Shown: positions 1 through 12,737 of the stretch, in pieces | How positions within the stretch are numbered: the stretch's first letter is position 1 | Layout of the letters: every line of letters begins with the position of its first letter | NCBI GenBank assembly: GCA_015956445.1 | Contig: WIUZ02000018.1 | Coordinates: 744,001 to 808,000 of the forward strand | Length of the DNA stretch: 64,000 nucleotides | Source of the DNA: Thelephora terrestris | Taxonomy: Eukaryota; Basidiomycota; Agaricomycetes; Thelephorales; Thelephoraceae | Direction: 5' to 3' | Notes under the pieces: model-generated | The model's input: the letters and a program-made list of their open reading frames with translations, nothing else | Databases searched by the model: none | What the model was told of the DNA's origin: nothing | Translations under genes and position numbers: made by a program

Positions 1-3000
1 TATAAATTAGAGGTGGAATGGAAGATGAAGCATTTATCGTTTGAGTTGACATACGCCCACGACGTCCATGCACTTTGGCCTCGAATATGCGATGGAACGT
101 CCAGAGTCGTCGTTTGCTGACCTCCATTCGAACGATTGGAGCCCCGTGGGCTGCGGTGGTTGGGGTATTTGTGTGGAGGGTTCTCGCGCCGCATGTGGGT
201 CAGGCGCACTTCCACCACCCCAGCAACAAGGATTACGCCTATGCCCAAAGAAGGGAACGGTCGTCAGCTGGCTGCTGACCAGGAGTTGATGGCGAACTTA
301 CATGAGGTCCTTTACGGACCTAGGAAATATCGTGTCAAAGAGACGGGCAAATACCGCGAATGCGACTGTGATGGGACATCGCACGTCTATCGTGGGCCGA
401 AGTTGCCAGTGGATGGGTCAACGCATGGCATCAAGAAAAGATTTGAGGGTCTGCATGCCGTACGAACGATTACCAATGACCGGGATCAAATTAAGAAAGC
501 GTTGGGCCATCGCACCCACGATACTGCTCACAGGCGGATACAGAGTTGTGGCCGAAGGAGTGTCTCGCACACGCGAGGCCCTCCTTTCCGGGGTGACCAG
601 CGACAGGGAAAACTCAAGTGCCCTGAACTGAAACCTAAAATCATGCGAAAGGCGTTCAAGACGTAAGAAGAGACCGGTTGATCAGAAGGTGAGATGTCAA
701 AAATTGCCTCCGTTCGCTGGGAAGTGTCAGCAGCTTCCGGCTGTACGGCTCCCTGATTGCTCTCAAGCGAGCGACGTCGCAGAGAGGGTCTCCAGCACCG
801 TTGCCTCCAGAAGAGGCGCGGGATACACGAGTAGATCTGCGCATGAAACGAAGAGCCATTTGGGCCATTTGAGGATGGCAGCGTGGCCATCTGCGTTGGA
901 GTCATCGGGTTTCGGAAATAAGGATCAAGGGGGCGCAAAATCGCGGGGCGAGAAGGACGAACGTAAGTGGACCCGGTAGTTTTACGGCAAGAGCCCAGAA
1001 GTGATGGAAGAAATCGTTATGGGCGTCCTGAACCAGGATAGTGGGAGCGAAACAAGCAACACCCTTAACGGAAAGTTACGAAATTCGTCCCGTCGCGGTT
1101 TCGGAATCTCGGATATCTCCTTCGCCCTCCATTGGACGTTGCCCTCACCCTCGCCTTCCTCGACTTGCCCGTCCGCGATGATTGCGGCTCTAACCGGTGC
1201 TTTGGCCTGCCTTCTTCTGGTACCGGTCTCTTTCCTCGTATCTCTTACGCCCCGGCTGCGGTGTGGGAACTCCTGGAAACGGTAGCCACAGTTTCTCCAA
1301 ACCCCGTGGCTATCGTCGGATTTGTGCTGCGGGCCGACACCATCAGGAACGGTTTGGCGCCGTCGGTTTCTCTCGGTTTCGGAGCTTTCCATGATTTAGG
1401 ACGTAATACGCCCGTCCATGTCCCAGGGGGCAAGGACCACGATCTGGCTCCTGGTACATGCCCACCCTCGCCACGAAAGCGAAAGGCGACTAGATCGTTT
1501 CCTAGGATCCCTCTAATCTCTAGCGCGTCTCGTCGTATCAAAGAACCCTGCGCCCGAGTTGCCAAACTTGTGCAACGATAGCACCACCGGGAACACCCTG
1601 ATATCCCAAAATCGACCGTTATCCCTCGGCCTCAGCCCCTCGCTCTACTCCCACCGTCCTCCTCGGTAGATCTCGTGGCCGCTCTTCTTCTGATAATGAT
1701 TTCTGATCTTCTCTCATTGTTCGCAGAGTTCGGTACAAGGCTACCATCTCTCCTGATACTCCTCACTCCGGTCAGTCCGGAAAACGCCCGCACGGGTTGC
1801 AAAAAGGAAGCAGAGCTGTTGTTATGAACCATCGTGTACGTGGCCCGCGTTTCCGGACCTTGCGGAATATCTGCGCAGACCTTGCCGGTTTCATTTTTCG
1901 AGAAGGAGGTCAGGCTCCCTCGTTCCCGTCTCTCCGTAAGAACGCGTAACCCCCCTCGTTTCAGTCGACGTTGTGTGAGATTAAACCTTTCGTACCCAAC
2001 AGGTGGGACCGGTACGGTATAAACGCGCCAGGCTCTCGTCAGGTAGCTTCTCAGGTCACCACCTCGTGCGGAGGGGTGTAATTTGGGGTTACGATCTAGT
2101 CGTGGAATGATCAAGCAGTGGAAAATTTTCACGCATCCACTCGCAGTCCCGTGGGCTGGTGGTATTCCTACCGGGATACGCTACAGACAAACAGGTTGGG
2201 CTTGGTTCGCAATCGCAGTGTGTTGTGTCTCTGGGTGAGTGAAGAATCTGAAATAGTCTGCGTCATCGTTAGCTCTGGAATCTCGAACCTTATCTGGAGG
2301 GTTCTCGGACATGAGCGTGTTCGGACGAAAGTATGTCATGTTTATGTCTATTGCCGTTCATTAAGGGGGCAGTCAGCTCAAAGCGGACACGAGAGGTCAA
2401 CGGCGGTTTCGATCCGCGTACATTCAAAGCGGAAACCTCTGTGATAATATTTACGTGTCTACCCTGGGTTCCCTGCAGGTGCGTGTTGCGGCAGCGGGAT
2501 CGTTATGAGGTTCAGTGCGCGAGAACGCGCCATTCGTTGGGCTAATTCGACAGGTCGCACGTTCATCTATCGCCGACAACTTGCCGAGGTCATGCCTCGC
2601 AACGTTTTACATTGCGTTTGGCAGAATGACGGGGTGATCTCGTACGTACTTTGCTTCGACTTGGCTTGCTCGCGTTCATTGACACTATTGAAAGGGATCG
2701 GTATAAATTCAGGGAGGGCAAGATTGGATCGAAGAATTGAGGAGGGCGCTAGTCGTACTGAGGTGAGCTGGGAGGGATTGGCGCACGATATTCACGGAGA
2801 CGATCACGAAGCCATGGACCGCCTCAGGGGACAAGAGAGACGGTCAAAACAGGAGGCGATCTAGGTGCTGCTCCACGCTGACCATGTGGTGAACGATTAG
2901 ACGGTCAGAGGAACGAAGATAAGAATGGTGGCAACAGATGGAGGGCGGGGAAATGCTGGGGCCTGTACCGTTGTGCAGGGCGGATAAGCGCGCAGGTTCC

Positions 3001-3898
3001 CCCCGGGTTCAAGGAACGTTTGGTCGTGTTTTGTGGGCTGCGGTCTTTGTGGACTGAGGAGGAGGGTCAATCTGATATAGATAAGAAACGGAGAGCCCTC
3101 CGAATGCAGGCGGGTGAGTTATTAAGATCGCGTGGTCGAGGTGCGAGCGGCGGTCATATCGAGTGGGTGATTGATAGGATGATCAGATGAGAGAGATCAC
3201 TATGGCCATTCCGGGAGATACAAAGCTGTGCGGCTGGCTGGGCACAAAAGCACCGGCAATCTAAGGAACACCGGGGGGAATGATTTCCAAAGGAAGAGGA
3301 AGGGAGATGGAGAAAGAGCGAAGGAGAAAAAACAGGAGGGAAAAAAGTATATTCTGTAACGGACAACGTTACGCTACCGGGCTCAGCGTCGCGAGGATGA
3401 GATGCAGCTTGGCAGCGGAAGCAAACGAAGGAAATCGTCTCCTTTTCAGGGGTTTGTTACTAGGGTTCACTCGATCGGATCGAAAAAAAAACTGTAAACT
3501 AAAATAAAATAAAATAATTATAATCACAAAAAGGAAAATGATCGCCGCTCTCCTAAATTGGGATGATGACCGAGGGGGAGAAAATGTCACGCCAAAGATC
3601 TGGGGCGATAATTTGAATTAAAAGGACCCCGGGACACGGCGATTGCGGGCGAATAAAATAAATAAATAAAATTTGTAAATTCCCTCACATCCACTTCCTC
3701 CTCGTCCAGAAGATACAAAGAGACGTCGTTCCCACCGCGTCTAACCTTCCCACCTTCCCACAACTCGGTCCCTCCTCCTCCTCCTCCTCCCTTCCATCCT
3801 TTCTTCAACGACCAGGCCGTCTCCACGAGCCACACTCGCCCTTCGCTTCTCCGCTTCCGTCTACTCCAAAAAAAGCTACCGCCAATTTCAACCTACTA
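1..3898. other. Gene-poor stretch upstream of the HMG-box gene
   Basis: I found no supportable gene in these 3.9 kb. The open frames are short, overlap on both strands and show no recognisable domain; the longest (136-666 +, 176 codons) lacks convincing splice partners. The last 400 bases look like promoter and leader: A/T-rich runs at about 3485-3525 and 3652-3680, then a pyrimidine-rich tract with CTC repeats (about 3770-3800) just before the HMG start codon. Pyrimidine-rich leaders are common in fungal promoters; the assignment here is inference. Confidence 0.5.
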
Positions 3899-5560
3899 AT
3901 GAGCCGGTACTCTCTCGGTACTCCGGCTGCCGCTGATCTCATTATGGACAACCACCCCAACGATCTCTTGCGCATACCCTCCAAGGAAACTTCAGATAAC
4001 ACTAGCCCCAACTCCAGCTACTCTTCTTACCCCTTCTCGTCCGAGCAGCTCAAGTCATCTCACTCCAGTGGTCAGTTTCCAGTGTTCTCTAATCCACAGC
4101 TCCCGCTTCATTCCACACGTTTTCGTTTTATGCAGATGACAAGGATGGCTCTGCCTTTGCCAATTCTTTGATTGCTCAGTCTCTCAACGCGGACGGAACT
4201 CCAAAACGTCCCATGAATGCCTTCATGATCTTTGCACGAAAGCGTAGGCCCGAAGTATCTGCCGCTAACCAGATGATGCGCACCGGTGAGATCAGCAAGA
4301 TTCTCAGCAAAGAGTGGAACGCGATGGACATCGTGAGTTACTTCTCGCTTATATGAATCCGTTCCTGATCGAGAGGTTTATATGTGTGCGCGTGCGTTAT
4401 TTACTTCCGCCCACCAGTCCGAAAAGCAGTTCTATCTGGATCAGGCCAAGCGCCTCAAAGATACCTTCAACTCCAAGTACCCCGATTACGTCTATCGCCG
4501 TCGCCCAAATAATTCTCGCAAGAGAAGAAAGAACGACGCCGGTGCGTTGTCCATCACAGACCCAGACGACCTCCCGGGTGATACGTCCCCCATCGATGAC
4601 CACGGTTTGGACGACCGAGGGTCACAGTATTCCTTTGGCGGGCAGAATCCCCAACTTTCGACTCCCAGTCTCGGCGAGATGTTTCCACAAAACAACACGT
4701 CAACTCTTCACTCTCATGGTTATTCCTACCCGTACCCTCAGTCGCGTCATCAATCCAACGGTGACTACTCCTCTCACCGTTCCTCGCTTCAGGGCTCCCT
4801 CTCGTTCCCGCATAGCTCCTCGCACTCTCATGTGCCCTCCCTCCGTTCTGCTCCCGCTTACTCTTCACACGACCAACCATCCCTCCCTCTCTCACAGAAT
4901 CACATCTCTGGGACGAGCTATCAATCATCCCAATCGTCCCAGAACGGATACTGGAGCGACCGCACGTCGGGTAGTCCTCACAACAACGGGACCAGTTACT
5001 CGTCCGCTTCGTCAACGAGTAATGGGGGCCACCATTCCTCCTCCAACTGGTCTTCATCGATGCTTCCCCCCATCCCCAGTCATTTTCCTGCCCATAATGG
5101 GACCAGGGAACGATCTTACACGACTACCGCATTGCCGACCGTCAAGTCCACTTTCTCTACTCACGGATCATCGCCTGGGTTGGTGCACCCGCAACTTCCG
5201 CTTCCACCGCTGAATTCCGTTGGGAATGGCAACTCCTCGGGCGGTGGGAGTGGGGTACCTCACCGCCCCTGGTCCTCCGGACCAAACTCTCAGTCGGGAA
5301 ACGGTGGTAACTATCTCCCGACGTTGAACAGCCCATATTACCCACCATCCTCGGGCAACGGACCTTTGAACAGCCCGTCTTCGAGCAATACCAGTAGCAG
5401 TTATCTCCCAAGCCCACCCGGCACGGCGTCGTCGACATCCACAGGTACGCCTGGTGGAGGAGACAGTTTGTTAACACCGCCGGAACTAACGTACGATCTG
5501 CCTCGACCAGCCGTTGGTGAACTTCCCGTCGGGAGCGGTTACGGCTGGGACAGGAAATAA
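3899..5560 (+). CDS. HMG-box transcription factor (MATA-HMG class)
   Basis: Predicted nuclear DNA-binding regulator of about 503 residues in three exons: 3899-4070, 4136-4332 and 4418-5560. Both introns are GT-AG (65 and 85 bp) and keep the frame. The HMG box starts near residue 76 with PKRPMNAFMIFARKRRPEV and continues through GEISKILSKEWNAM. After the second intron it runs on as EKQFYLDQAKRLKDTFNSKYPDY, ending in a basic stretch (RKRRK). The rest is Ser/Pro/Asn/Gly-rich and low complexity, typical of a fungal activation region. The proline, asparagine and tryptophan positions that define sequence-specific MATA/SOX-type boxes are present. Fungal relatives include Ste11/Rox1-like and mating-type HMG proteins; I cannot tell which, and no homeodomain or pheromone genes lie nearby to suggest a mating locus. 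Confidence 0.9.
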
Positions 5561-7082
5561 GGCTGAAGCCACAAAAATTGCTCTCATCGCAAGTGAGTTT
5601 CCACGAAGGGGTTGAGAAACCCTTTAGACTTTTTTTCTCCCTTCGGTCTCCGGCCACTCCTTGATCCTATGTACACAACTGCCTTACCCTTACTCTTTAT
5701 CGTTCTCTCTTCCTTGCCTGGTGAAATTGCTTGTCGTTATTTATCGGTGTCCCGCGGACAGATTCGGCTGTGCTACGGATTGATTCCTCGGCGGTCTTGC
5801 CTCTCCTTCCCCGTGCTCCCACTTGCCCTCTCGAATGTTTGTCCACCTTGCTTTCCACACCTCATTGTTTTTTCTTCGCCCTCCCAAATGTTTCTATCAC
5901 GTCGCACTTTCTGGTTTTATTGACAGTGTATCTTGTAGCCATGTCTTTTTACGTGATCTGAACCCCGCTATATCCTTTCCGTTTATTCTTTGTTTCTTGG
6001 AAGGATGATATGTATAAAATACGAGATGAAATGCTACGCCCATACCCGACACGCGAGTGAAAGAAGGGGGAGGGGTTGAGGAATGGATGAGAGGTCTGGC
6101 CGGAGTTGTCGCGGTAGGTCGGGAATTGGAAGTTGAATTGACGGAGGCATCATCGCTGGGGATGAAAAAAAGTGTCCGTCGCCACATGGCAGGTAAAAAA
6201 TGGGGCACTGAGATCTGGATCTGACGGGACTCCTGACACCGCTGGTAAACGTCTTTTGCTTCCGCGGGACCCCTTGGCGCGTCTATTTAGATTGGTGAGG
6301 TAGACGTCATCGGAATATCCCGAACCAGACCCGCAAGTGAAGGAGGCCTTGATAAGTAACTTGGGCTCCCTCTGCACTAGTCGAGCGCAATTTTCCGAGA
6401 GGCAAGCCCATTTTCCCCTCGCTGCTTACTGCAGAAAAGCTATGGAGCTGTGGCCCACTCCACCCGCTCTCACATCAGAAGCGCTTTTTTATTCCTTTCC
6501 GTCTTCGGCTCTTTTTCTCGCTTCTTCGGTCGGCACCACCCACGACAGAACACCTAGGTGAGCACTTGTAGCGTTCGCTCCTTTGATCATTTAAACAGCA
6601 GGATGGCAGAATTTAAGCGACTGAATCCCCTTGAGTTCTAGGTGGGAGATCCCATTCAGTCCGACTCTCGTCGAGGGGGCCCAAGGGACGATCCAATTTA
6701 TTTCCACAAATTCCTCACGATCGTTCAATGTGTGGCCATACTATTTATCCCCGCCCAGTAGCTCACGATTTTTTTGCGTTGATATCAATTTTCATTATGC
6801 CCTGCACGATGACGAGACGGAGGTTGTTATCGAGGGTCGCTCCCTCCTCTCCTTTCCTCATCCACACTCCTTTTACTGGGTTCCGATACGGACTTGAGGG
6901 ATGCGGCCACGTTCGTTTCCGTTTTACGAAGCTGTTGCTAACTGGAAAGGGGATACCCAATTGCCGGGCAGCGATAACCACTCCGAGTCTTTGGGGCCTC
7001 AGCTCCCTCATCCGCCGAGGCCGAGACAACTCTCCTTCCAGGCTCTTTGCGCCACAGTTGATCCGGTTTCCCTGCAAGTCCT

Positions 7083-7116
7083 GTGGTCTCTCTCGCTCTC
7101 TCTCTCTCTCCTCTCG
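7083..7116. repeat. CT microsatellite
   Basis: A run made almost entirely of CT dinucleotides within an otherwise unremarkable non-coding stretch. Confidence 0.8.
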
Positions 7117-9699
7117 CACAATGATCTCGCCCGGTGATTCCCGTCCCGGCTTTCTCTTGAGTTACCGTGATCCATTGAACGTGGGAACGAGCAAATAACG
7201 CTCCGACCTCCCATCTCACTTCTCCCGGGGCTGGATCCTCTGACCGTCCACCCCCTTCCCTGACGACAGACATCAGAACGAGGAGATCCGGAGTTTTCGT
7301 TTTCCTCCTCCAGTCCACATCCCGCCCGGGTAATCGCTTTACGAGCAACGCGTGACCACGAGCACTCGAGTCGCAGAGCCATGTGTTCGTTGCACGATGA
7401 CGACCCTGGTGGCAAGCTACCGTACGTTTCTCCATTTTGCCTGATCAGCAATCCCGGACAGACTGTTTACCCCGACCCTGGTCCCTGCAGCTGATTTCCG
7501 TAAATTTCAGATCTTCCAATAGGACCGTACCCGCGCAATGCGCTACTTCCCGTCAGATCCCGTTGATCACCACACTCAAGTACGGCACCCCCCCTCGAAG
7601 CCTCTCTTTATTAATTTTTGTATTCCCCCCCGGGGTTTGATCCCCAGTCAGAGCCTAGGGATTATCGATTACGATCCACCGAATTTCTGTGCCCGCGCTA
7701 CCCGGTTTCGTCCCAAGACAGATCAAAACGAGCTCCGCCCCGGGAGAACGATGCGTCGAAGTTTTGGAAATTTGAACGGAGTTGCTTGACTGAATAAGCG
7801 ACACAACGCCCTCCCTGGAGCTCGCTACCTATCTCATCAATAGCTCGCGGCTTTGTCCACCCTCCAGCACCACAGGTTCCCATCACTTCTGAGGAGCACT
7901 GCTGCTTGCGTCTACGGTGGTTTTTGGGTCTGTTTCCCCTTACTGGCCATCCTTGGTGGAATCAAATGATCTTCTCGTGCGTGTCTCAAGACCAATGAAC
8001 ACTCCGCGAATCATGGAATATCGATCTTCCCGGGCTCGAAGCCGCCCTCGGTCTCGTGGTTGGAACCCTTAGCCCCTATCGCACACTGTTCCATAACACG
8101 AGCTAGTTCACCGGCGTTCTTGTTTACTTGCCGGATGCATGGACCACGAGATACTGCGAGCGTCAGGACTTGTGCCCTTGATACCTCGATCGAGTTGAGG
8201 TGGAGGCCACTTTGCTTTCCCCCGAACGTGAACCTGATACGAACACGCAGAGTCCTTGTGTTGCGTCCCAGGTCACTCGGTCCTCTTGTGGTTCTCGACT
8301 GTTTACGATCACCTCGTCGCCCCGATACGCTCGGTGATCTAGCGGGGTACGTTGCTATTCAATGGGCCAGGGGGGAGGTTCGCACTAATTGATGTGATTG
8401 ATCTTTGGGTGACTTCTTTTGAGAGTATCTTCGCGCGAGAGTAGTTCCTCCCGACCCGGGAGATTCCCGAATCTCCCGTGGAAGCAGCAACCCTCGAAAA
8501 CGGCGACTTAACCGTTGATCGCCGAATCCTCGGCCTGTGTGCACGCTCTCGTGAAGAACGAAAAGTCGAAAACCCTGTTTCAACCTGTTGGACTTGATCT
8601 TTGTGGTGCCAGGAGGTCCTGGAAGATTTGTAGGGAAATGATGCTGTTCTCGTCATTGTTGAGGGTTCAACTTAATATCCCCTGTCCTTCCTGGCGCCAC
8701 GCCGACCGTAGCTCATCGGATGGTTTCGTTGGTGCCGTGTAGATAGTATTCGGTTTGTTGGTATCTCAGGAAGTCAGGTGTGCCTCCCTCCTCCCAGATT
8801 TTCCTCTAGTGTTTCAAGTTTTCCTCACGTTCTGTTAGGATCTTTTATGTGTGGCTTACGCCCGCACGGAGTAAACAGTCCTGCGCACAGGCAACAGAGT
8901 TATGGGGTTTCCCGCTTGCCTATGGAAGGCCGTTCGCGTAATCGTCTCAAGCAGTCCACCACCGATGACCATCGATATGGAATTTCACCGTTCGCAAGGT
9001 TCGCTGAGGATCTCATCATGCGCGTATATCATCCGCCGTGCCTCCTTAGTTACTTTGGGCGCACATGCATGCACCCCTGTTCATGGGGCTGAAGAACGGA
9101 GCGGTGCGCACGACAAACTTAGGCTTGAAATTGGTAGGGCGGTCGGAGTTAATTCCAGTCTAGGCTTGGAAATTATACAAGATCGACTGCTGTTTGCGGC
9201 AGTCGTATGTGGAAAGGCGGGGAAGGAAAATGAACGCGGTGGCGCTCCGTCTTTGACTCTAGATCGAGAACCTTCGAATTCGGAGAGCCGCTGCTTTGCG
9301 TTACTGCCCAGTGTTGATTGTATCCCTCGTCCACATGCCAGGTAACTCTCTCGTGGCCTCCGCTGGAAGTTGCCGGGCTCGCGATCTCGCTTTACAGCCG
9401 GTTCTCGCTTTTCACGAGGACTTGAATTAGAGTTGTGCGGCTGGGCCCTTCCAACGATCCTACGGAATGTTTGGTGTTGGTGAAATATATTGTTCCTCCC
9501 CGCGGTATATCAGTTCTTGAACCTCCCATCGAGGGTGTTTTCCGTATGACATGATAAGTTGGCGTGCAAAGTGGACCACAGTCGTGAAGGCCTTGGGCCC
9601 GGGCTACGCGTTGGTCCTCATAATCAGCCCCTACAGTATATCTTCTTGAAAAAGACAGAGAGTACAATGCGCATTTACTGCGTTTGCCTATCAGATATT

Positions 9700-9815
9700 A
9701 CTGAGTGACTGCCCGCAGGAATAGGTTAGACAGCAAATATACGTATCCGCCGTAGAAGGGTGCCAGTTCCCGCATTTCGCGGTGTTCCTGACCCTCCGGG
9801 GCGGTCGGGGTCCTT
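9700..9815 (-). repeat. Dispersed ~115-bp repeat, copy 1
   Basis: The reverse complement of this segment closely matches 52286-52400, in the middle of the palindromic promoter between the two paralogous element genes. The shared stretch includes the reverse complement of CGGTGTTCCTGACCCTC and of GGGTGCCAGTTCCCGCA. By eye about five bases in six match. It is non-coding in both places and may be a small MITE or a relic of one. Confidence 0.75.
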
Positions 9816-10201
9816 CACCTTCCTTAACAGTCCACAAATGTTCGCCTAGATTCGAGTGTACACTGTATACATCCCACGGACAGTCACCCATTGACAAGCG
9901 TGAGAGGGTCCAAATGGGTGAGAGCGATATACTGATCGACGGATCGGGGTCACTGATCCTTCTCCTGACCTCCTACGACCTTCTTCGGTAAAGCAACCGA
10001 CAGAAAACGACGATAACCAGGATATACAGGTCCCCCGCTTGACACACAGGCTTCACCCAACGAAGCCGCTTCACCAAACGTCGGGCAGCCCTGGGACCAC
10101 TTATAAGAACATGTCGTAAATTGGACACCAGACGCGCGCTTAAAGTCAATCAACCGGCTTGTGGTGGGCGGCAGGCCACAACTTCCTTAGCGCCTCCAAC
10201 C

Positions 10202-11778
10202 ATGAGCCAGCCACACATTTTGCACTCTGCTCTCACTGAGTCCATAACTTCAGGAAGGTTCGTCGATACCAAGTTCTACGTCTTTTCACGCAGACACAAC
10301 TCTGGTCGCGTCGGAACCCCGAAAGCCCTGTTCGCGAATGGCCGTGTGCTCGCGACCGTACCCTATTTCGAGAGTCGTAAGTGAACGTGTTTGTCTTCCT
10401 CCTTTGGTGTTCGACCATTTTCGCCGGTTTGCAGTCTTCTCGGAAAGGTTCTCTGAAGGGGAATCCAAGGATATCAGAGATGGTTTTCCTTCGGACGAAC
10501 AACCGTATACGGATACATATGAATACTTATCGGACAGTGACCTTGATGAGGAGGAAGAGTGTACAGGTGTCGATGAACCCGCGAACAACGACACCGCTAC
10601 AAACAACCCCTTTCTTAGTCCTGGTATCGCAGCACCAGATCGGGAATGTGGTGGAACGGTTCACATGCAGCAGGGGAAGGTAGCGATCGTCAAGGACATG
10701 GCAGCTATAACGTGAGTTGCCGTTCAGGATTGCGCTCTGCCCAACCGACCCCAACCAGTTCTCTCTCAGGTTCAAAGCTCTGCTGGGCTACCTATATACA
10801 GGAGAAATTCACTTTGCCCCGTTTGGCTCGGAAGCGAACAGAAATCTCCGGGCGTCAGGGAAGCAAACTTGGGAAACGGACGGCCTGTCGAAGGTTTCGC
10901 CCAAGTCGATCTACAGGCTTGCGGACAAGGTAACTGAACTTTTTTTTTGTTGATTTGTTGTGCTGAAGATCTCCCATAGTACGATATTCCGGAGCTCAAA
11001 CAACTTGCATGGGAGACAATCCTCAAAGACTTGAATAGCTGTAATTTGGTGGAGGAGATCTTCAGTGACTTTACATTTTTGTAAGACCACGCGGAATTTA
11101 CAAGGCGATTTTCACTCCTTCTGACGCCGTGGCACATTGTTTTAGCTTTCCTCAAGTACAAGAAATCCAGATCAAACAACTTGTGCATAATCTTCTCACT
11201 TCTGAAAAGGGCGCGTCAGAGGATACCATCAAACGCCTCCAGGAGAAGCTATCGAATCTTTCGGGAGTCCGGCTGGAACGTTCCGCCGACACACTGGGTA
11301 TCTTGTGGGAAAAACTCTCGAAATCCGAGCCTTTCACTGTCGAGAAAGAGCAGAATACAGGTCCATCTGTAAGTTTATACTCCCTGACCCGTTTCGACAC
11401 ATCCAAGAGCTTGCGATAGAGAAGATCATTACCAAAGGTCTCAGATTGTGTAAAGGTGGCATTGCTGCATTCCATCCAAACCGGGATTTTCGTAGATTAT
11501 CGGTTCTTTGCGAAGAATCGGAAGGGTCGTGGGGATTCCATCCGGCCAATTTACCTGTCCAGTGCTGTTGCTGGAGAACGGTTACGCCTGATGGTGGATG
11601 GTATGCATCATCATCTGTGCTTTGATCGAGCATATCTCATAATCTACCGGTCCCAGCATCGCGTTCGATGACCGATGACACAGATAATGACTCCGAGCCT
11701 GAAACCGACAGTGACTTGGAAGATGAGGAGGATGTAGGAGGATTCCAGGCTACAGAGGCTTCGCCCGAACCATTGTAA
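10202..11778 (+). CDS. BTB/POZ-domain protein
   Basis: About 412 residues in seven exons: 10202-10376, 10435-10711, 10770-10929, 10980-11080, 11146-11368, 11420-11600 and 11657-11778. All six introns are GT-AG, 50-65 bp, and every junction keeps the frame; the 11369-11419 intron is the least certain. The N-terminal half is a BTB/POZ fold as found in the large agaricomycete family: the opening DTKFYVFSRR strand, LFANGRVLATVPYFE, then after an acidic insert (SDSDLDEEEE) the conserved FKALLGYLYTGEIHFAPF and SIYRLADKYDIPELKQLAWE. The C-terminal region is helical with an acidic tail. BTB domains mediate protein dimers and often Cullin-3 binding, but the family's cellular role is unknown. Confidence 0.88.
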
Positions 11779-12299
11779 TTCTCTGCGCTCGTAGGGAAAA
11801 CCCCCGGCTGACGATTTTTGAAGACATTCCTCGGCAGAAGTCGAGAGCAGTCCGGATCTACTTCTGTGTACTGGTGCTTGGAAGACGTGGGTAATCCGAT
11901 AGCTTGCTCGTTGATGCTTTACTCACCCCAGCCTGGGCAGATGGAGGGCATTATTCTCGTACCTTTACACTGGTAAAATAGTGTTCTCTCCTTTGCGATC
12001 GGAGAAGGTGGCCCCAACCCTTCCGCTCTCATGCTCGCCGAAATCAATGTACTCTTTAGCGAAGCTTGTAAGGGATTGGCTGCGTCTTTCCACCATTTAC
12101 TCATGATTTTGTAGGTGTCGCTGGAAGTAGTAGTGGTCTTGTCCTATAAACAAATCAAACGCAGAATTTCGGCGTGTAATGTTGTCGCTGAGTTGTTTTC
12201 ATCCTTTACTGCATCGTAAGTTCTCATCCTATTCTCTATTGCATCAGCCTCCTTGAGCATCATATTTTTATATATCTCAGTGATGAAAAGATACTAAAA
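11779..12299. other. Intergenic, nothing recognised
   Basis: About 0.5 kb between the BTB gene stop and the next ORF. It holds the presumed 3' end of the BTB transcript and the promoter of the small ORF; no feature is distinct. Confidence 0.4.
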
Positions 12300-12737
12300 A
12301 TGGAGAGTGATCTCCTATTTCAAGACTTTGAAAACGACAGGACGTCCCAGGAGGCCCAGGAACATATTCGAGCTATGTCATGCGGAAAGGCCGTTTTCCA
12401 AGCGAAGACACTCGGCTTCGCGTATCACATGCTCTTGGCCAAGAAGCGGCGTGCGATCCAGGACGTGCCTAGGTGCGAACCGCAAGAAGGTAGCGAACCT
12501 GGATCCGATGTTTACGATGGGTCTGGATTCAAGCTCCATTGTGCGCGTAAACTCCGTCAGCACGCTTACACGGTTTCTGAGCTGCTGCAAGGCTTGTACT
12601 GCCCAGCGTGTGACGAATACGGGAAAAATGGTAAGGGGGAATACGGTCTACCTTTCACACGCTGCGCGCTCTGCAATGCGTTGAGAGATACAGCGAGCCA
12701 ACCATGTAGGAGCTGCGGTGCTTTATTCAAACCTTAG
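12300..12737 (+). CDS. Small hypothetical protein with CxxC zinc-ribbon-like pairs
   Basis: A single open frame of 145 residues. The first two thirds are charged and helical (DFENDRTSQEAQEHIRAM). The last 45 residues hold three CxxC-type pairs: CPAC near residue 101, CALC near 125 and CRSC near 139, a spacing suited to binding one or two zinc ions. I do not recognise the family. It could be a complete small gene or the last exon of a larger one, because usable splice acceptors lie just upstream of the ATG. It follows the BTB gene in the same direction about 520 bp downstream. Confidence 0.45.
   Translation: MESDLLFQDFENDRTSQEAQEHIRAMSCGKAVFQAKTLGFAYHMLLAKKRRAIQDVPRCEPQEGSEPGSDVYDGSGFKLHCARKLRQHAYTVSELLQGLYCPACDEYGKNGKGEYGLPFTRCALCNALRDTASQPCRSCGALFKP

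Larger units (their letters stand above)
5561..10201. other. 4.6-kb intergenic stretch, no supportable gene
   Basis: Only short overlapping frames occur, none with a recognisable domain. A CT-rich microsatellite lies at about 7083-7116 and makes a spurious Arg/Glu-rich frame on the - strand. A dispersed repeat is listed separately at 9700-9815. The distance between the HMG gene and the BTB gene is large for a basidiomycete, so undetected long leaders or non-coding RNAs are possible, but nothing in the sequence proves one. Confidence 0.45.

Noticed and set aside
528-938. 136-codon - strand frame as a gene
   Set aside because: No domain, no splice partners, and it overlaps equally long frames on the other strand.
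6938-7435. 165-codon - strand Arg/Glu-rich frame
   Set aside because: Its apparent charge pattern comes from the CT microsatellite; nothing else supports coding.
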